43,608 bases of DNA from Holophagaceae bacterium (GTDB lineage Bacteria; Acidobacteriota; Holophagae; Holophagales; Holophagaceae): NCBI GenBank assembly GCA_025361125.1, contig JANYBM010000095.1:1-43608 (forward strand), given 5' to 3'. The notes beneath the pieces are model-generated. The model saw nothing but the letters and a program-made list of their open reading frames with translations. It ran no database searches and had not been told where the DNA came from. Below, in pieces: positions 24,695 to 33,619 of this stretch; within the stretch, counting starts at the first letter, position 1; every line of letters begins with the position of its first letter. A program made the translations under genes and the position numbers.

Positions 24695-26422
24695 TTAAGC
24701 CGGAGGACCACCCCGCAATTGCCGGGCCAAAGTGCTCTTTCGTAGTGAAAGTGAGGCTTGCCTGGACTTCAGGTGGCGGGTCAAATCAGGATCGGCGGAC
24801 AAGGCTAATTCTTGTAGTTGCTGTACCAGCAGACCCAGTTCCCGTTGAACGTAGGCGGCCTCCAGCTTGGTGATGGCCCGTTCCATCACGGCTTCAGAGT
24901 CACTCCATTTGGCTTTCTGGGCCTCCTGCCGTCGAATCAGGGCCAGTATTTCGTCGGGTAGCGATTCCTCGTCACCATCGACATCCAGCACGGCCTGAAG
25001 GACTGGTGCGCCTTGCAGACCCTCCCACCAGGAGTGAGGCAGTTCGGAGATTCGCTCGCGGGTATCGGCTTGTTGGCAAAAATGCAGCAGTGGCCGCAAC
25101 AACTCATCCACCTTGGGTTCAAGAGATTGAAGGTGTTCTGGGGTGTCAGGGGGTGGACGAAGATTTCCTGTGCTGCGGTTGAGCTCAGAGAGGGGAATTT
25201 GCAGTTGATGGGCCACGCTGGCGAACAGCTCCCGCCGCTCCGGCGTATTGGGGAGGTAGGGCAGATAGGCCTGCAGTTCCTTAAACGCTTCCATGCGGTC
25301 AGCGATGCGCCGCATATCCTTACCCTTGAGGGCTTGGGTCAGCATGAAACTGGTCCAATCCGGCGCGCGGCGTAGTAGTTCACGAAAAGCTTCAGCGCCG
25401 ATACGGAGGCACCAAGTGTCAGGATCCTCCCCTTCTGGAAGCTCCAGAAGCCTCACATCAAAGCCATGAGGCAAAGCTAAACGCAGGCTTTTCTCAAAAG
25501 CCCGGCGGCCAGCGGCATCTCCGTCAAAGCAAAGTACGAGACGCTTCGTAAAGCGTCCAATCATGCGCAGATGATCCTCGGTGAGGGCCGTTCCCATTGG
25601 CGCCACCGCCTGATGGATGCCTTGTTGATGAAGTTGCAGGACATCGAAATAGCCCTCCACCACCACAGCGCCATCGCGCATCACCCCTTTAGCGCGGTGC
25701 ATTCCGAACAGCGTCTCGCCTTTGTGGAAGAGGCTGGTCTCGCGGGTATTCATGTACTTGGGTTTCTCATCACCCAAAGCGCGGCCACCAAACGCTACCA
25801 GTCGCCCTCGGGCATCGTGGATGGGAATGGTGAGCCGGTTCCGCAGGAAATCCACCAGCGAGCCCCGATCCGTGCGCGAGGCCAGGCCAGCTTGCTCGAT
25901 GATCTCCGAGGAAAAGCCATGGCTTTTCATGGCGGTCATCAGGCCGTCCCAGGATTCCGGTGCCACTCCAAAACCTGCCTCCTTCAAAAAAGCTTCGCTG
26001 ATACCGCGTTTTTGCAGGTAGGCCAGGGCGTCAAGATGGCTGTTCAATTTCAGTTCATACCAAGCCTGAGCGGCTTCCAGCACGGCGCGCAGGCGGGCTT
26101 CGTGATCTACTTCGGCGGTCGGACGCTCCTTATATTTCGGCACCTCGATGCTGGCGGCGTTCGCCAGTTGCTCCAGAGCTTCGGGGAAGCTCATTCCCTC
26201 GCGTTCCATGAGCCAGGTGAAAGCATCTCCGTGTTTTCCACAGCCGAAGCAATGGTAGAAATTTTTCCCCGGCACCACCTGGAAACTTGGTGAGCGTTCG
26301 CTGTGAAATGGACATAGACCGGAATATGCGGCGCCAGCTTTGCGCAGTTTTACGGCCTGGCCCACCAAGGCCACCAGATCCGTGGCGTCCTTCACGCGTT
26401 CAACCAGATCGCGGTCTTTCAT
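24695..26422 (-). CDS. dnaG: DNA primase
   Basis: 575 residues. The start at 26422 is chosen because it overlaps the upstream stop in an ATGA and gives the standard MKDRDLVERVKDATDLVALV. A longer open frame to 26980 encodes nothing primase-like. The CHC2 zinc finger is C37-x2-H40-x17-C58-x2-C61, the same spacing as E. coli. The TOPRIM core includes VVVEGYFDVLQLHQQGI and LVLCFDGDAAGRRAFEKSL. A C-terminal helical DnaB-binding region follows. It synthesises RNA primers at the replication fork. Upstream membrane-protein and envelope genes read into it, and rpoD follows. Confidence 0.97.
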   Translation of the reverse strand: MKDRDLVERVKDATDLVALVGQAVKLRKAGAAYSGLCPFHSERSPSFQVVPGKNFYHCFGCGKHGDAFTWLMEREGMSFPEALEQLANAASIEVPKYKERPTAEVDHEARLRAVLEAAQAWYELKLNSHLDALAYLQKRGISEAFLKEAGFGVAPESWDGLMTAMKSHGFSSEIIEQAGLASRTDRGSLVDFLRNRLTIPIHDARGRLVAFGGRALGDEKPKYMNTRETSLFHKGETLFGMHRAKGVMRDGAVVVEGYFDVLQLHQQGIHQAVAPMGTALTEDHLRMIGRFTKRLVLCFDGDAAGRRAFEKSLRLALPHGFDVRLLELPEGEDPDTWCLRIGAEAFRELLRRAPDWTSFMLTQALKGKDMRRIADRMEAFKELQAYLPYLPNTPERRELFASVAHQLQIPLSELNRSTGNLRPPPDTPEHLQSLEPKVDELLRPLLHFCQQADTRERISELPHSWWEGLQGAPVLQAVLDVDGDEESLPDEILALIRRQEAQKAKWSDSEAVMERAITKLEAAYVQRELGLLVQQLQELALSADPDLTRHLKSRQASLSLRKSTLARQLRGGPPA

Positions 26423-27324
26423 GGAACGGACGTCCAGTTGCCCAGCCAAATGAGATGCCCAAGGCCCGGCAACCAGGCATTGGCTTGCAGGGTGAATGAA
26501 AGCAGTATTCCCAGAATCCAAAATCCAGCCACTGCGCCAATGGGTTGCGTGGCTTGCGGGTCTGGCAAACGGTCCCAAGCACAAGCTGCAAAGATACCCA
26601 TCACGGCGCCCCAGATCAGTCCCCAGGAGGGTGCGTACAGCAACCCGGTCGCTGCGAGGGCAACCATGATGGCCCAACCAGGAAGCGCCTTGAGACGATT
26701 CACAAATGGACTGGTCAGGACGAGCGCTCCGCCCAAGCCGAAGGCGGCTAGAGGCAATGCGGAATCTGTCTGAAGTCCCCAATCCCACCAGGGTTTCGGC
26801 AGGAACAAACCAAGCGTCAAGGGCAGCATCCAGTTCAGGGATGGCGTTCCGAGCTCCTGGTTTGGGGTTCGCTTTGAGCCCTTTCCCCAGTGGAAAACCA
26901 GTGGCGCGAGTCCCGCTCCCAGCAGTCCCAGCCCAGGATCGCGGGCAGAGATCAACATCCAGAGGGACACCCAAAGCCAAGCCCCAGGACCATGATCATT
27001 CAGGCCCTCGTCGCTTGCGAACAGCGTGATCCCAAGACCCGTGAGCACCATCATAATCGTGGGCAGCCATTCTGCTGGATCCCAGAAACGCAGAAGAGTC
27101 ATGCGGATAAAACCAATGGCGGCCAGCGCTGTGAGGCCTGCCAGCACCCAGCGGAAAGATGAGCGTTCAGGCGCGCGCAGCAAGCCAGGAAGGAAATGCT
27201 GAAGCGCCACAAAAAGCAACGGGGCCAAAGCCAAAATCGTCGCGCCATGGTGGAAGTTCAAACCGGAGATGGTGAGGAGCCGCAGCCAGGAACCGAGGAA
27301 CAGAATAAGCCAAGCCAGAGCCAT
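26419..27324 (-). CDS. Polytopic membrane protein of unknown function
   Basis: A 301-residue, very hydrophobic protein with about eight to ten likely transmembrane helices (e.g. ATILALAPLLFVALQHFL, MMVLTGLGITLFA, LPGWAIMVALAATGLLY, AVAGFWILGILLSFTL). I recognise no family motif. It is rich in Trp and Gly. The start overlaps the metallophosphoesterase stop by one base (TGATG) and its stop overlaps the dnaG ATG (ATGA), so its translation is coupled on both sides. A role in envelope polymer metabolism with the two upstream genes is a guess from context. Confidence 0.7.
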   Translation of the reverse strand: MALAWLILFLGSWLRLLTISGLNFHHGATILALAPLLFVALQHFLPGLLRAPERSSFRWVLAGLTALAAIGFIRMTLLRFWDPAEWLPTIMMVLTGLGITLFASDEGLNDHGPGAWLWVSLWMLISARDPGLGLLGAGLAPLVFHWGKGSKRTPNQELGTPSLNWMLPLTLGLFLPKPWWDWGLQTDSALPLAAFGLGGALVLTSPFVNRLKALPGWAIMVALAATGLLYAPSWGLIWGAVMGIFAACAWDRLPDPQATQPIGAVAGFWILGILLSFTLQANAWLPGLGHLIWLGNWTSVP

Positions 27325-28406
27325 CAGCGACCTCCAGCATTGGCAATGAGAGGTTCGCTGGCGATGGGATCAGGCTTCCCGTCACCATCCAGATCAGCGG
27401 TGTAACTGATCAAATCACCGTCCCGGAAAGTCAGTATCCGAAAGCCAAAATAGGATTTTGGCCAGCGCGTCACCCGGCGGATTTCGTTTCCGAGGGTTGT
27501 CGTGACGATGAATTTGGTACCCCCAAAATTGCAAGTGTCGTCGCGCAATCGCCCCTTCACATCAAACACCGCATCGCTGTGCCAGTGGCCCGAAAGCACC
27601 GCAGCCACGCTTTTCTGTTGGCAAAGTTGGATGAATTCAACCCGGTGGGCGCCGATAATTCCGCCACTGCCCTTGGCCTCGCCGTTGGTGGCCGTTTCGC
27701 TGGGGAAGAGCGGATGATGGACCTGCACCAAGACAATGCGGCCCTTGGTTTGCTCAAGCTCGCTTTTGAACCACGCGAACTGCGCGGGGGTGAATTGGTC
27801 CCGACCGTGTTCTGAATCCAAACTCAGTATGGTGAAGGGGCCGAACTCCAGGCGATGCCAAGTGTCGGGTCCAAAATGCCGCAAATATTGGATCCAGGCT
27901 TTACGCTCATGATTCCCCGGACAGGCGACGACCACCGCGCCATCGGTTTCCAGATTTTTGAAAAAAGTGGTGATGCGATCGAAATCCGCGGCGGTGTCTC
28001 CGTAGCCCAAATCCCCGGTCGCCAATATCAGATCGGGTTTCACTTCGGACATACGGCTGATGAAAATTTTTAGCAAATCGTCCCGCCCCGGTGGGGGCAG
28101 ATCGGCGATATGAACCACCTTCCACAGGCCCGATGGATCCCGGGGCTGCACGGCTTTCACCGCAGCTGTGGAGCGCGCATTCACGCCGGAAAGCGTCCAG
28201 GAAACCTTGGCGAATCCTTCTGCTTTCCAGTTGTTCTTCAATTCACTTGGCACCACGAAAGGTAGTGAAAGCGCGACTTCCATGCTCCCCTGCGAGCTCA
28301 CCAATGGCAGCCCGGTCAAAGGCCGGTCTACCCGAGCCTTTGGGGGCCAGCCCACTGCCAATAATGCAGCCACTGTGATGAAAACTGAAAGAAAAACACG
28401 CTTCAT
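27324..28406 (-). CDS. Calcineurin-like metallophosphoesterase, exported
   Basis: 360 residues starting with a signal sequence (MKRVFLSVFITVAALLAVGW). The dimetal phosphoesterase motifs appear in order: VVHIADLPPPGRDD, LILATGDLGYGDT, ACPGNHERK, QVHHPLFPS and SGHWHSDAVF. The first motif lacks the usual DxH form (HIADL), so one metal ligand may be replaced. The C-terminus has DLDGDGKPDP, resembling a calcium-binding loop. It probably acts on a phosphoester in the periplasm. It overlaps the sulfatase stop by four bases (ATGA) and the next membrane protein by one, within the envelope-dnaG chain. Confidence 0.85.
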   Translation of the reverse strand: MKRVFLSVFITVAALLAVGWPPKARVDRPLTGLPLVSSQGSMEVALSLPFVVPSELKNNWKAEGFAKVSWTLSGVNARSTAAVKAVQPRDPSGLWKVVHIADLPPPGRDDLLKIFISRMSEVKPDLILATGDLGYGDTAADFDRITTFFKNLETDGAVVVACPGNHERKAWIQYLRHFGPDTWHRLEFGPFTILSLDSEHGRDQFTPAQFAWFKSELEQTKGRIVLVQVHHPLFPSETATNGEAKGSGGIIGAHRVEFIQLCQQKSVAAVLSGHWHSDAVFDVKGRLRDDTCNFGGTKFIVTTTLGNEIRRVTRWPKSYFGFRILTFRDGDLISYTADLDGDGKPDPIASEPLIANAGGR

Positions 28407-30565
28407 GGTTTAGCTACCTTGGGCATCAATGGTTTATTGTGGCTCAACAGAAATCGGCTCCAGGTGTCATAGGCTTTGGCCAATTTTGCCATTTCAGCGG
28501 TTCGACCGGGAGCTGTTGCGGCTTGATCCTTCGGGTCCGGTTGGTCAACAGCGTACAGCGCCGGGCGGCCGTCTGGTTCCAGGTTCAGGTACAGCTCATC
28601 TTGCAGCAGCCCCATCCGAGGCGGGCGGCGAAAGGTTGTGAACGTGAAGGCACAGCTGCCCAGATCTAGGCTCGGGTCGAAAAGATCCCGGCCCAGCGTT
28701 TGGGTTTCGGTCTCCCGTCCCAATAGGCTTAACAGTGTCGGCAGAATGTCAACCTGGGAAGCGATGGTGTGGCGCTGCTCCGGCTTCAGCAATCCTGGAG
28801 CGTAGATGATGAAGGGCACGTTGTGGATCGCCAAGGTCAGGTCGCCGAACCGTGAGTCGTTGCTGCCTCTGGGGATGCCATGGTCACCCCAAAGAACAAA
28901 AATCGTGTCTTTGAAGTAGGGCTCACGACTTGCTGCCTTGAAGAATTCATCCAGCGCGTGGTCCATGAGTCTTAGGGCATTGAATTCGTCGGCACTGACG
29001 AAACCAGCCGTTTTCAACGCAGCCGCGCTTGGCTCCACCCGCTGGAAAGCCCTGATGTGCGAGGGGATCGTGTAAGGCGGATGGTTGCCGCTGGTCTGTA
29101 CATACGCGAAAAAGGGTTGCTGTTCCCGAGCCAGGTCTTCATTGGCTTCCAGCAGCAGGTCCTGGTCGCAGATGCCCCAAACATCCACCTTGGGGCTCTT
29201 GAAGGAGCCCTCTTCGTGCAGCACCAGGTCAGGCAAGTTGTGATGGAGAGCTGCGCGGATCTGGGCCCAGTTGGCGCTTCCACCCAGAAAATAATGTTTC
29301 CTATACTCCGTGAGATAACTCAACAGGGTGTGCTGGTCCACTAACAGGGGATTCCGGGTGGCGTTCTGCACACTGCTGACATCGGGAGTGCCGAACAACG
29401 TGGCGAACATGGAGCGGCTGGTGTTTTCCATGACCACATAAAAACGATCAAAAAAGATGCCCTCCTGGGCGAGCCGCGCCAAAGTGGGGGTGGCATTCAA
29501 GGGATTCCCAAAGGGCGAGGTCTTGAAGGCCGCCAGGCTCTCGCACTGGATGAATACCACGTTGGGGCGGCCGTGAACCCGGGGACGTGGTGTTATGTTC
29601 CGGAGCAAGGTGGGCAGCCCATCTTTATCGCTGGCGGGGGGGATGTGAAAGTGGGCCGACATAAGCGACTGGCTGGCTCGCACGGCTTCCAGGTCGTAGC
29701 CACCATCCATCTCGGTGCGGGTTTCCAGAAAAAATAAAACCGGATTCAGGGCGAGATAGGCATGGAATGGTTTGGGTGCTTCAAAGGCTTCACCCCACCG
29801 TAGCGGATAGAGACTCCATTTGCCCCACATGGCCGCGATTAACAGCATTGCTCCAATCCAGGCCATGGCCCATCTTCGGCTTTTGGCAGGATGGGGGGCC
29901 GTAAGATTCGCTGCGGACTTTCCCAGAAGCCACGCGATCAGCACCATGAATGCCGTCATTCCAAGGATTCCAGGGATCACGGGATAGCTCTCCCACACCA
30001 TGCGGGCGCTGGTTCCAAGGTTGTCAAGGAACATCAACAGGGTGCCGTTCAGCCTGGTTTGAATGTAGGCAAAGGCTCCGAAATCGAAGGCATAGCAGAG
30101 CAAGGTAAAGCCAATGACCAGGCAACCATAAATGAGCCAAATTCGAGCTTGGGCAAGGGCCAAGCCCACGGGCTTTCCGGCCCATCTCGCCAGCCACGCT
30201 GACAGCAGAAATGCCACCAGCCACCCACGGCCGGCCCTGTCATCCACCATGGCTACGGCCACCAAGCCCATGTAGATGAGCAGGGAAGTAAGCAGGGTGA
30301 AGGCAGCGACCCAGCGCCGTAGAGGGCTCGCTGAACTGGAATTAGCAATGCCGGTGTTCAGCATAAGCCAGGGTGGAACCACTAAAATGGCCACCCAGCG
30401 GAGATCAAATTTGAATCCCAGGTAAAGTGCGCGGCCAAGACCCGATTCCCAGGCCAAGCCATGGAAATGCGCCAGAAACACGAGTCGCCCCAGAGTGAGC
30501 AACGCCAGCAACCCAAAGCCAGCCAAGGCCAGGAATGCAGTCTTGGAGCGTGATGATTGCGTCAT
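28403..30565 (-). CDS. LtaS/OpgB-type phosphoglycerol transferase family sulfatase, membrane-bound
   Basis: 720 residues. About five N-terminal transmembrane helices (to about residue 260) are followed by an extracytoplasmic alkaline-phosphatase/sulfatase domain: NVVFIQCESLAAF with a metal-binding glutamate, the nucleophile region MENTSRSMFATLFG (Thr in the NTSRS block), TSGNHPPYTIP, and LWGDHGIPRG as the second metal site. In diderms such proteins transfer phosphoglycerol or phosphoethanolamine groups to periplasmic glucans or LPS rather than making lipoteichoic acid. It starts 4 bp after the HAD gene and overlaps the metallophosphoesterase start by four bases. Confidence 0.85.
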   Translation of the reverse strand: MTQSSRSKTAFLALAGFGLLALLTLGRLVFLAHFHGLAWESGLGRALYLGFKFDLRWVAILVVPPWLMLNTGIANSSSASPLRRWVAAFTLLTSLLIYMGLVAVAMVDDRAGRGWLVAFLLSAWLARWAGKPVGLALAQARIWLIYGCLVIGFTLLCYAFDFGAFAYIQTRLNGTLLMFLDNLGTSARMVWESYPVIPGILGMTAFMVLIAWLLGKSAANLTAPHPAKSRRWAMAWIGAMLLIAAMWGKWSLYPLRWGEAFEAPKPFHAYLALNPVLFFLETRTEMDGGYDLEAVRASQSLMSAHFHIPPASDKDGLPTLLRNITPRPRVHGRPNVVFIQCESLAAFKTSPFGNPLNATPTLARLAQEGIFFDRFYVVMENTSRSMFATLFGTPDVSSVQNATRNPLLVDQHTLLSYLTEYRKHYFLGGSANWAQIRAALHHNLPDLVLHEEGSFKSPKVDVWGICDQDLLLEANEDLAREQQPFFAYVQTSGNHPPYTIPSHIRAFQRVEPSAAALKTAGFVSADEFNALRLMDHALDEFFKAASREPYFKDTIFVLWGDHGIPRGSNDSRFGDLTLAIHNVPFIIYAPGLLKPEQRHTIASQVDILPTLLSLLGRETETQTLGRDLFDPSLDLGSCAFTFTTFRRPPRMGLLQDELYLNLEPDGRPALYAVDQPDPKDQAATAPGRTAEMAKLAKAYDTWSRFLLSHNKPLMPKVAKP

Positions 30566-30569
30566 GAGC

Positions 30570-31304
30570 CTATTGTAAGTCAGAGCCCTGGATCCAGTCG
30601 CCTGCCAGTGATTCCATCACGTGAACGCCTGGTGCCAGGGGTTCTGGATCGGGTGAATGGATGGTGGCGTGCAGCACCACCGTGGAGGTGGGGAAAGCCC
30701 TGAGAAAACAATTGGCGTTGGTGGGTTCATTTTCAAATACCAGGACGACTTCGCCCAGTTGCCGCAGCTCATCAAAAAGATGGGTCTTGAAAGCCAGGTC
30801 ATCCTCTTCCCAAGTTGGCTTGAGGCGCAGCATCACGTCTTCGGCTGGCAGTGGAAAACCAGCGGACCCAAGGGCCTGAAGGGTGCCTTGTCGCATACCC
30901 GGGTCGTCCCTGCCCGTGAGGTAGAAGGTCAGGCAACCGGTCTTCTGCACGGCCTTCACCAGCTCCACGGCGCCGGGGTAGACGCTGTCCATTGTGACGA
31001 AGTGATCCGTGAAAAAGGTGGCACGCCAAAAATGCCGGAGCTCCGTGAGGATCGCCTGGTCTGCAAAACCCAGTTCCTGCAGATCCGCCATCACGTTCCA
31101 GCCCATGCGCTCGGCTTCGAGTTGTTCCACGAAGGGACGCAATTCATGGCGATATTCAGAAAAAGCCCGGGCGATGGCCAAGTTCCGTGGCCCGGTGCAG
31201 AACAAGGTCGAATCCAGATCGTAAACCGCGATGGGGCGCGGGGCAGTGGCAGGGCGTGTTTTTAGACGTCCAAGCGCTTCCAGGATGGGCCGGTCAGGGG
31301 ACAT
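30570..31304 (-). CDS. HAD-superfamily hydrolase
   Basis: A 244-residue protein with HAD motif I DLDST (D29, D31 in IAVYDLDSTLF), motif II threonine in FYLTGRDDPGM, a lysine in the KTHLFDEL region and motif-IV-like VLVFENEPTNAN, where NE replaces the common DD pair. The cap region is helical. It probably hydrolyses a phosphate ester; substrate unknown. It begins the minus-strand chain that leads through the sulfatase and metallophosphoesterase to dnaG, and lies 4 bp before the sulfatase start. Confidence 0.75.
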   Translation of the reverse strand: MSPDRPILEALGRLKTRPATAPRPIAVYDLDSTLFCTGPRNLAIARAFSEYRHELRPFVEQLEAERMGWNVMADLQELGFADQAILTELRHFWRATFFTDHFVTMDSVYPGAVELVKAVQKTGCLTFYLTGRDDPGMRQGTLQALGSAGFPLPAEDVMLRLKPTWEEDDLAFKTHLFDELRQLGEVVLVFENEPTNANCFLRAFPTSTVVLHATIHSPDPEPLAPGVHVMESLAGDWIQGSDLQ

Positions 31305-31333
31305 GGGTTCCTAAATGGTTGAAGCAATACTGT

Positions 31334-31420
31334 CGCAGAGAAAAGACGAGGAAGCGGAGGTTTGCAGAACCGAAATCCTTTGCAAACGTCTGAATTCTCG
31401 TGGTGCCTCCGCGAGTGTCG
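31334..31420. repeat. Nested degenerate inverted repeat between MFS and HAD genes
   Basis: Inner arms GTTTGCA (31360-31366) and TGCAAAC (31381-31387) and outer arms GCGGAGG (31354-31360) and CCTCCGC (31406-31412) are exact inverted matches. The flanks (GCAGAGAAAAGACGAGG; CGAGTGTCG) look like decayed CGCAGAGACGCAGAGG-type tracts. It fills the 122-bp gap between the antiporter stop and the HAD start on the minus strand. It may act as the antiporter's transcription end. Confidence 0.5.
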
Positions 31421-31426
31421 TTTCCC

Positions 31427-32770
31427 TCAATGAGCCGCACTTCCGGGCTTTGCGTTCCAGATGTGGGTCATGATGAAGGCGCCGATGAGGCTGAACGGAA
31501 TGATGGTGCCGACCCAGACCCAAGCGTGGGTCGGTTCATGGCCGATGGCGCCAATGCCATCCCAACCATAGGTCTTGAGAATCCAACCTAGCCCGAACCC
31601 CGTGAGGCCGCTGCCGATGTACTGGATGCCGTCCAGGGCGCCGGCCACCGTAGCGGCGGCTTTACGACCGCCGAAATCCATGCTGGCGGTGCCGCTCAAC
31701 ATGCCGTGAACGCCGAAGATGAACATGGCAGTGAGGCCCAGCAGAATGATGGCCCAAACCTGGCCAAGCCAGGTGCCACGGCCCAGCGACATTCCCAGCA
31801 AACAAAGCATGAGCACCTGCGCCAGGTAGAACCAAAAAGCCACGGGGGGGCGGCGAGACTGGAAGAGCTTGTCGCTCATCCACCCGCAAATCAGGCCGCC
31901 CAGGATGCCACCAAGCATGAAGGCCACACCGGTCCACCAGAAGAGGTGGGTTTTCCTCGATAGGTTATAGACTTCCGCCAGATATTCAGTGAAGTAGAGC
32001 ATCACGCCTTGGCGCACAAAACCAGTACAAAATTCTGCCGCGATCAGAAACAGAACGATGGGGTTTTGAAAAACTTTATTGAATAGATCGAGAAGTGGAA
32101 GGGGGGCGTCTTCGGCTTCATCGGCCTTGGATCCGTCCCCAGTATCGAAGTCAGGAAAACCTGCATGGCTTGGGCGATTGCGCACCAGAAAATAATCAAT
32201 GATGAACATGCCACCCATAGCCGCCGCGGGCACGAACCAGATGACCGTCCAACTGCTGAAGCTGGCCAGCAACCAGGCGCCGATGGTGGTCGCCAGAAAA
32301 TAACCTGACGAAATCATGATGCCGAAAATGCCCCCAAATACTCCGCGCTCATGAACGTGGAACCAGGTGCTGTTCACCTTCACCACCGATAGCGCGCCGA
32401 AGCTCTGGAAGTACATATTCGCGGACCAGAGCAGGCTCATCCCCACCAGCAACTGGGTGGTGTGGCCACCCAGGAACAGCAAGCCGATGAGCAGGTTCAG
32501 CAAGGCCGCGCCAAGAGCACCCAGGAGAATCGCTTTCCGGCCACCAATGCGATCCGCCAGAGGGCCGTTGAGCGCCACGCTGAGGCCATAGGTCCAAAAA
32601 CCCGCCGTGGCGATGATGCCCATCTGAGCCTTGTCCAGGTGGTACCAGGCTCCGATATCGCTCTTCACCAGATTGAAGTTGTAGCGGCCCATGTACATGG
32701 TCGCGTAGGTCAGGCCCAACGGGAACCAGTTCATGAAACGGCGGGTTCTGTATCCATTTGGGTGGTTCAC
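31427..32770 (-). CDS. MFS organophosphate:phosphate antiporter (GlpT/UhpT family)
   Basis: 447 residues and 12 predicted transmembrane helices. Start is GTG with AAGGA five bases upstream. Family features are the N-terminal YATMYMGRYNFNLVKSDI (cf. Y..yY..R.N in GlpT), LADRIGGRKAILLG between helices 2 and 3 and the C-terminal MDFGGRKAAATVAGALDGIQYIGSGL, diagnostic for the OPA family. It exchanges a phosphorylated metabolite such as glycerol-3-phosphate or a hexose phosphate for Pi; which one is not readable. It is preceded by the CoA-transferase gene with a 94-bp gap. Confidence 0.9.
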   Translation of the reverse strand: MNHPNGYRTRRFMNWFPLGLTYATMYMGRYNFNLVKSDIGAWYHLDKAQMGIIATAGFWTYGLSVALNGPLADRIGGRKAILLGALGAALLNLLIGLLFLGGHTTQLLVGMSLLWSANMYFQSFGALSVVKVNSTWFHVHERGVFGGIFGIMISSGYFLATTIGAWLLASFSSWTVIWFVPAAAMGGMFIIDYFLVRNRPSHAGFPDFDTGDGSKADEAEDAPLPLLDLFNKVFQNPIVLFLIAAEFCTGFVRQGVMLYFTEYLAEVYNLSRKTHLFWWTGVAFMLGGILGGLICGWMSDKLFQSRRPPVAFWFYLAQVLMLCLLGMSLGRGTWLGQVWAIILLGLTAMFIFGVHGMLSGTASMDFGGRKAAATVAGALDGIQYIGSGLTGFGLGWILKTYGWDGIGAIGHEPTHAWVWVGTIIPFSLIGAFIMTHIWNAKPGSAAH

Positions 32771-32864
32771 AAGATCCTTTCAGAAGCTAGATGGCCCGAT
32801 CATGGTATGAACCCCATGTAACAATCCTGCTCCCTAGATCGTCCTTCGTCCGAAATGGCGGCTG

Positions 32865-33557
32865 CTAACTTCTGGTCACCACTTTCTCAATGCGCTTCTC
32901 GTAGTGGGTGCCCAGCACCAGGCGGTGTACATAGACTCCAGGCGTGTGGATGTGATCTGGATCAAGATCGCCCACCGCGACGATTTCTTCGACTTCGACG
33001 ATACATACCTTGCCGCAGGTCGCCGCCATGGGATTGAAATTGCGCGCGGTTTTCCGGTAGATCAGGTTGCCTAGGCGATCGGCCTTCCAAGCCTTCACAA
33101 GCGAAAAGTCCGCCACGATGCCTTGTTCAAGCACACATTCACGCCCGTTGAATAGTTTTGTTTCCTTGCCTTCCGCCACGATGGTGCCTGCAGCAGTAGG
33201 GGTATAGAAGGCTGGAATCCCTGCGCCACCAGCACGCATGCGCTCTGCCAAAGTGCCCTGGGGTGAAAACTCCAGTTCCAGTTCGCCGTGCAGGTACTGG
33301 CGCTCGAACTCGGCGTTCTCGCCCACGTAGGAGCTGACCATTTTCTTGATCTGCCGATTCTGGAGCAACAGGCCCAGCCCGAAATCATCCACGCCCGCGT
33401 TATTGGAATAGCAGGTCAATCTCCTCACTCCTTTTTTCACAAGTGCTGAGATGAGATGTTCGGGGATTCCGCAAAGGCCAAAACCTCCAACAGCCAAAGT
33501 TGCGCCATCAAAAATATCCTTCACCGCTTCATCAGCCGAAGCTACGCGTTTATCCAT
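32865..33557 (-). CDS. scoA: 3-oxoacid CoA-transferase subunit A, orphan
   Basis: 230 residues from the ATG at 33557, which has GGAGG eight bases upstream; an ATG 21 bp earlier is less likely. The family I CoA-transferase A-subunit signature [13 protein letters not shown] is near the N-terminus, followed by [16 protein letters not shown] and the C-terminal [13 protein letters not shown], typical of succinyl-CoA:acetoacetate transferase. The catalytic glutamate of this enzyme lies in the B subunit, which normally follows directly. Here a 94-bp gap and then an MFS gene follow, so scoB is missing from this location. It is divergent from the TolB-like gene. Confidence 0.88.
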   Translation of the reverse strand: MDKRVASADEAVKDIFDGATLAVGGFGLCGIPEHLISALVKKGVRRLTCYSNNAGVDDFGLGLLLQNRQIKKMVSSYVGENAEFERQYLHGELELEFSPQGTLAERMRAGGAGIPAFYTPTAAGTIVAEGKETKLFNGRECVLEQGIVADFSLVKAWKADRLGNLIYRKTARNFNPMAATCGKVCIVEVEEIVAVGDLDPDHIHTPGVYVHRLVLGTHYEKRIEKVVTRS

Positions 33558-33561
33558 CACT

Positions 33562-33617
33562 TGAGCCTCCATCTCCATTGATGCTCTGATGATGCCAGAC
33601 TTGGTGAGGGAGGCTCA
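33562..33617. repeat. Inverted repeat containing both Shine-Dalgarno sites of divergent genes
   Basis: TGAGCCTCC (33562-33570) and GGAGGCTCA (33609-33617) are a perfect 9-bp inverted repeat with a 38-bp loop. Each arm contains the GGAGG ribosome-binding site of one gene: scoA on the minus strand and the TolB-like gene on the plus strand. The whole divergent gap is only 62 bp. Confidence 0.6.
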
Positions 33618-33619
33618 GC

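Noticed and set aside
26423-26980. 186-residue N-terminal extension of dnaG
   Set aside because: It is a shadow of the membrane-protein gene in another frame. The primase starts naturally at 26422 with the ATGA overlap and standard N-terminus.
28403-30565. True lipoteichoic acid synthase
   Set aside because: lptD and other features show a diderm cell; a phosphoglycerol or phosphoethanolamine transferase of the same fold is more likely.
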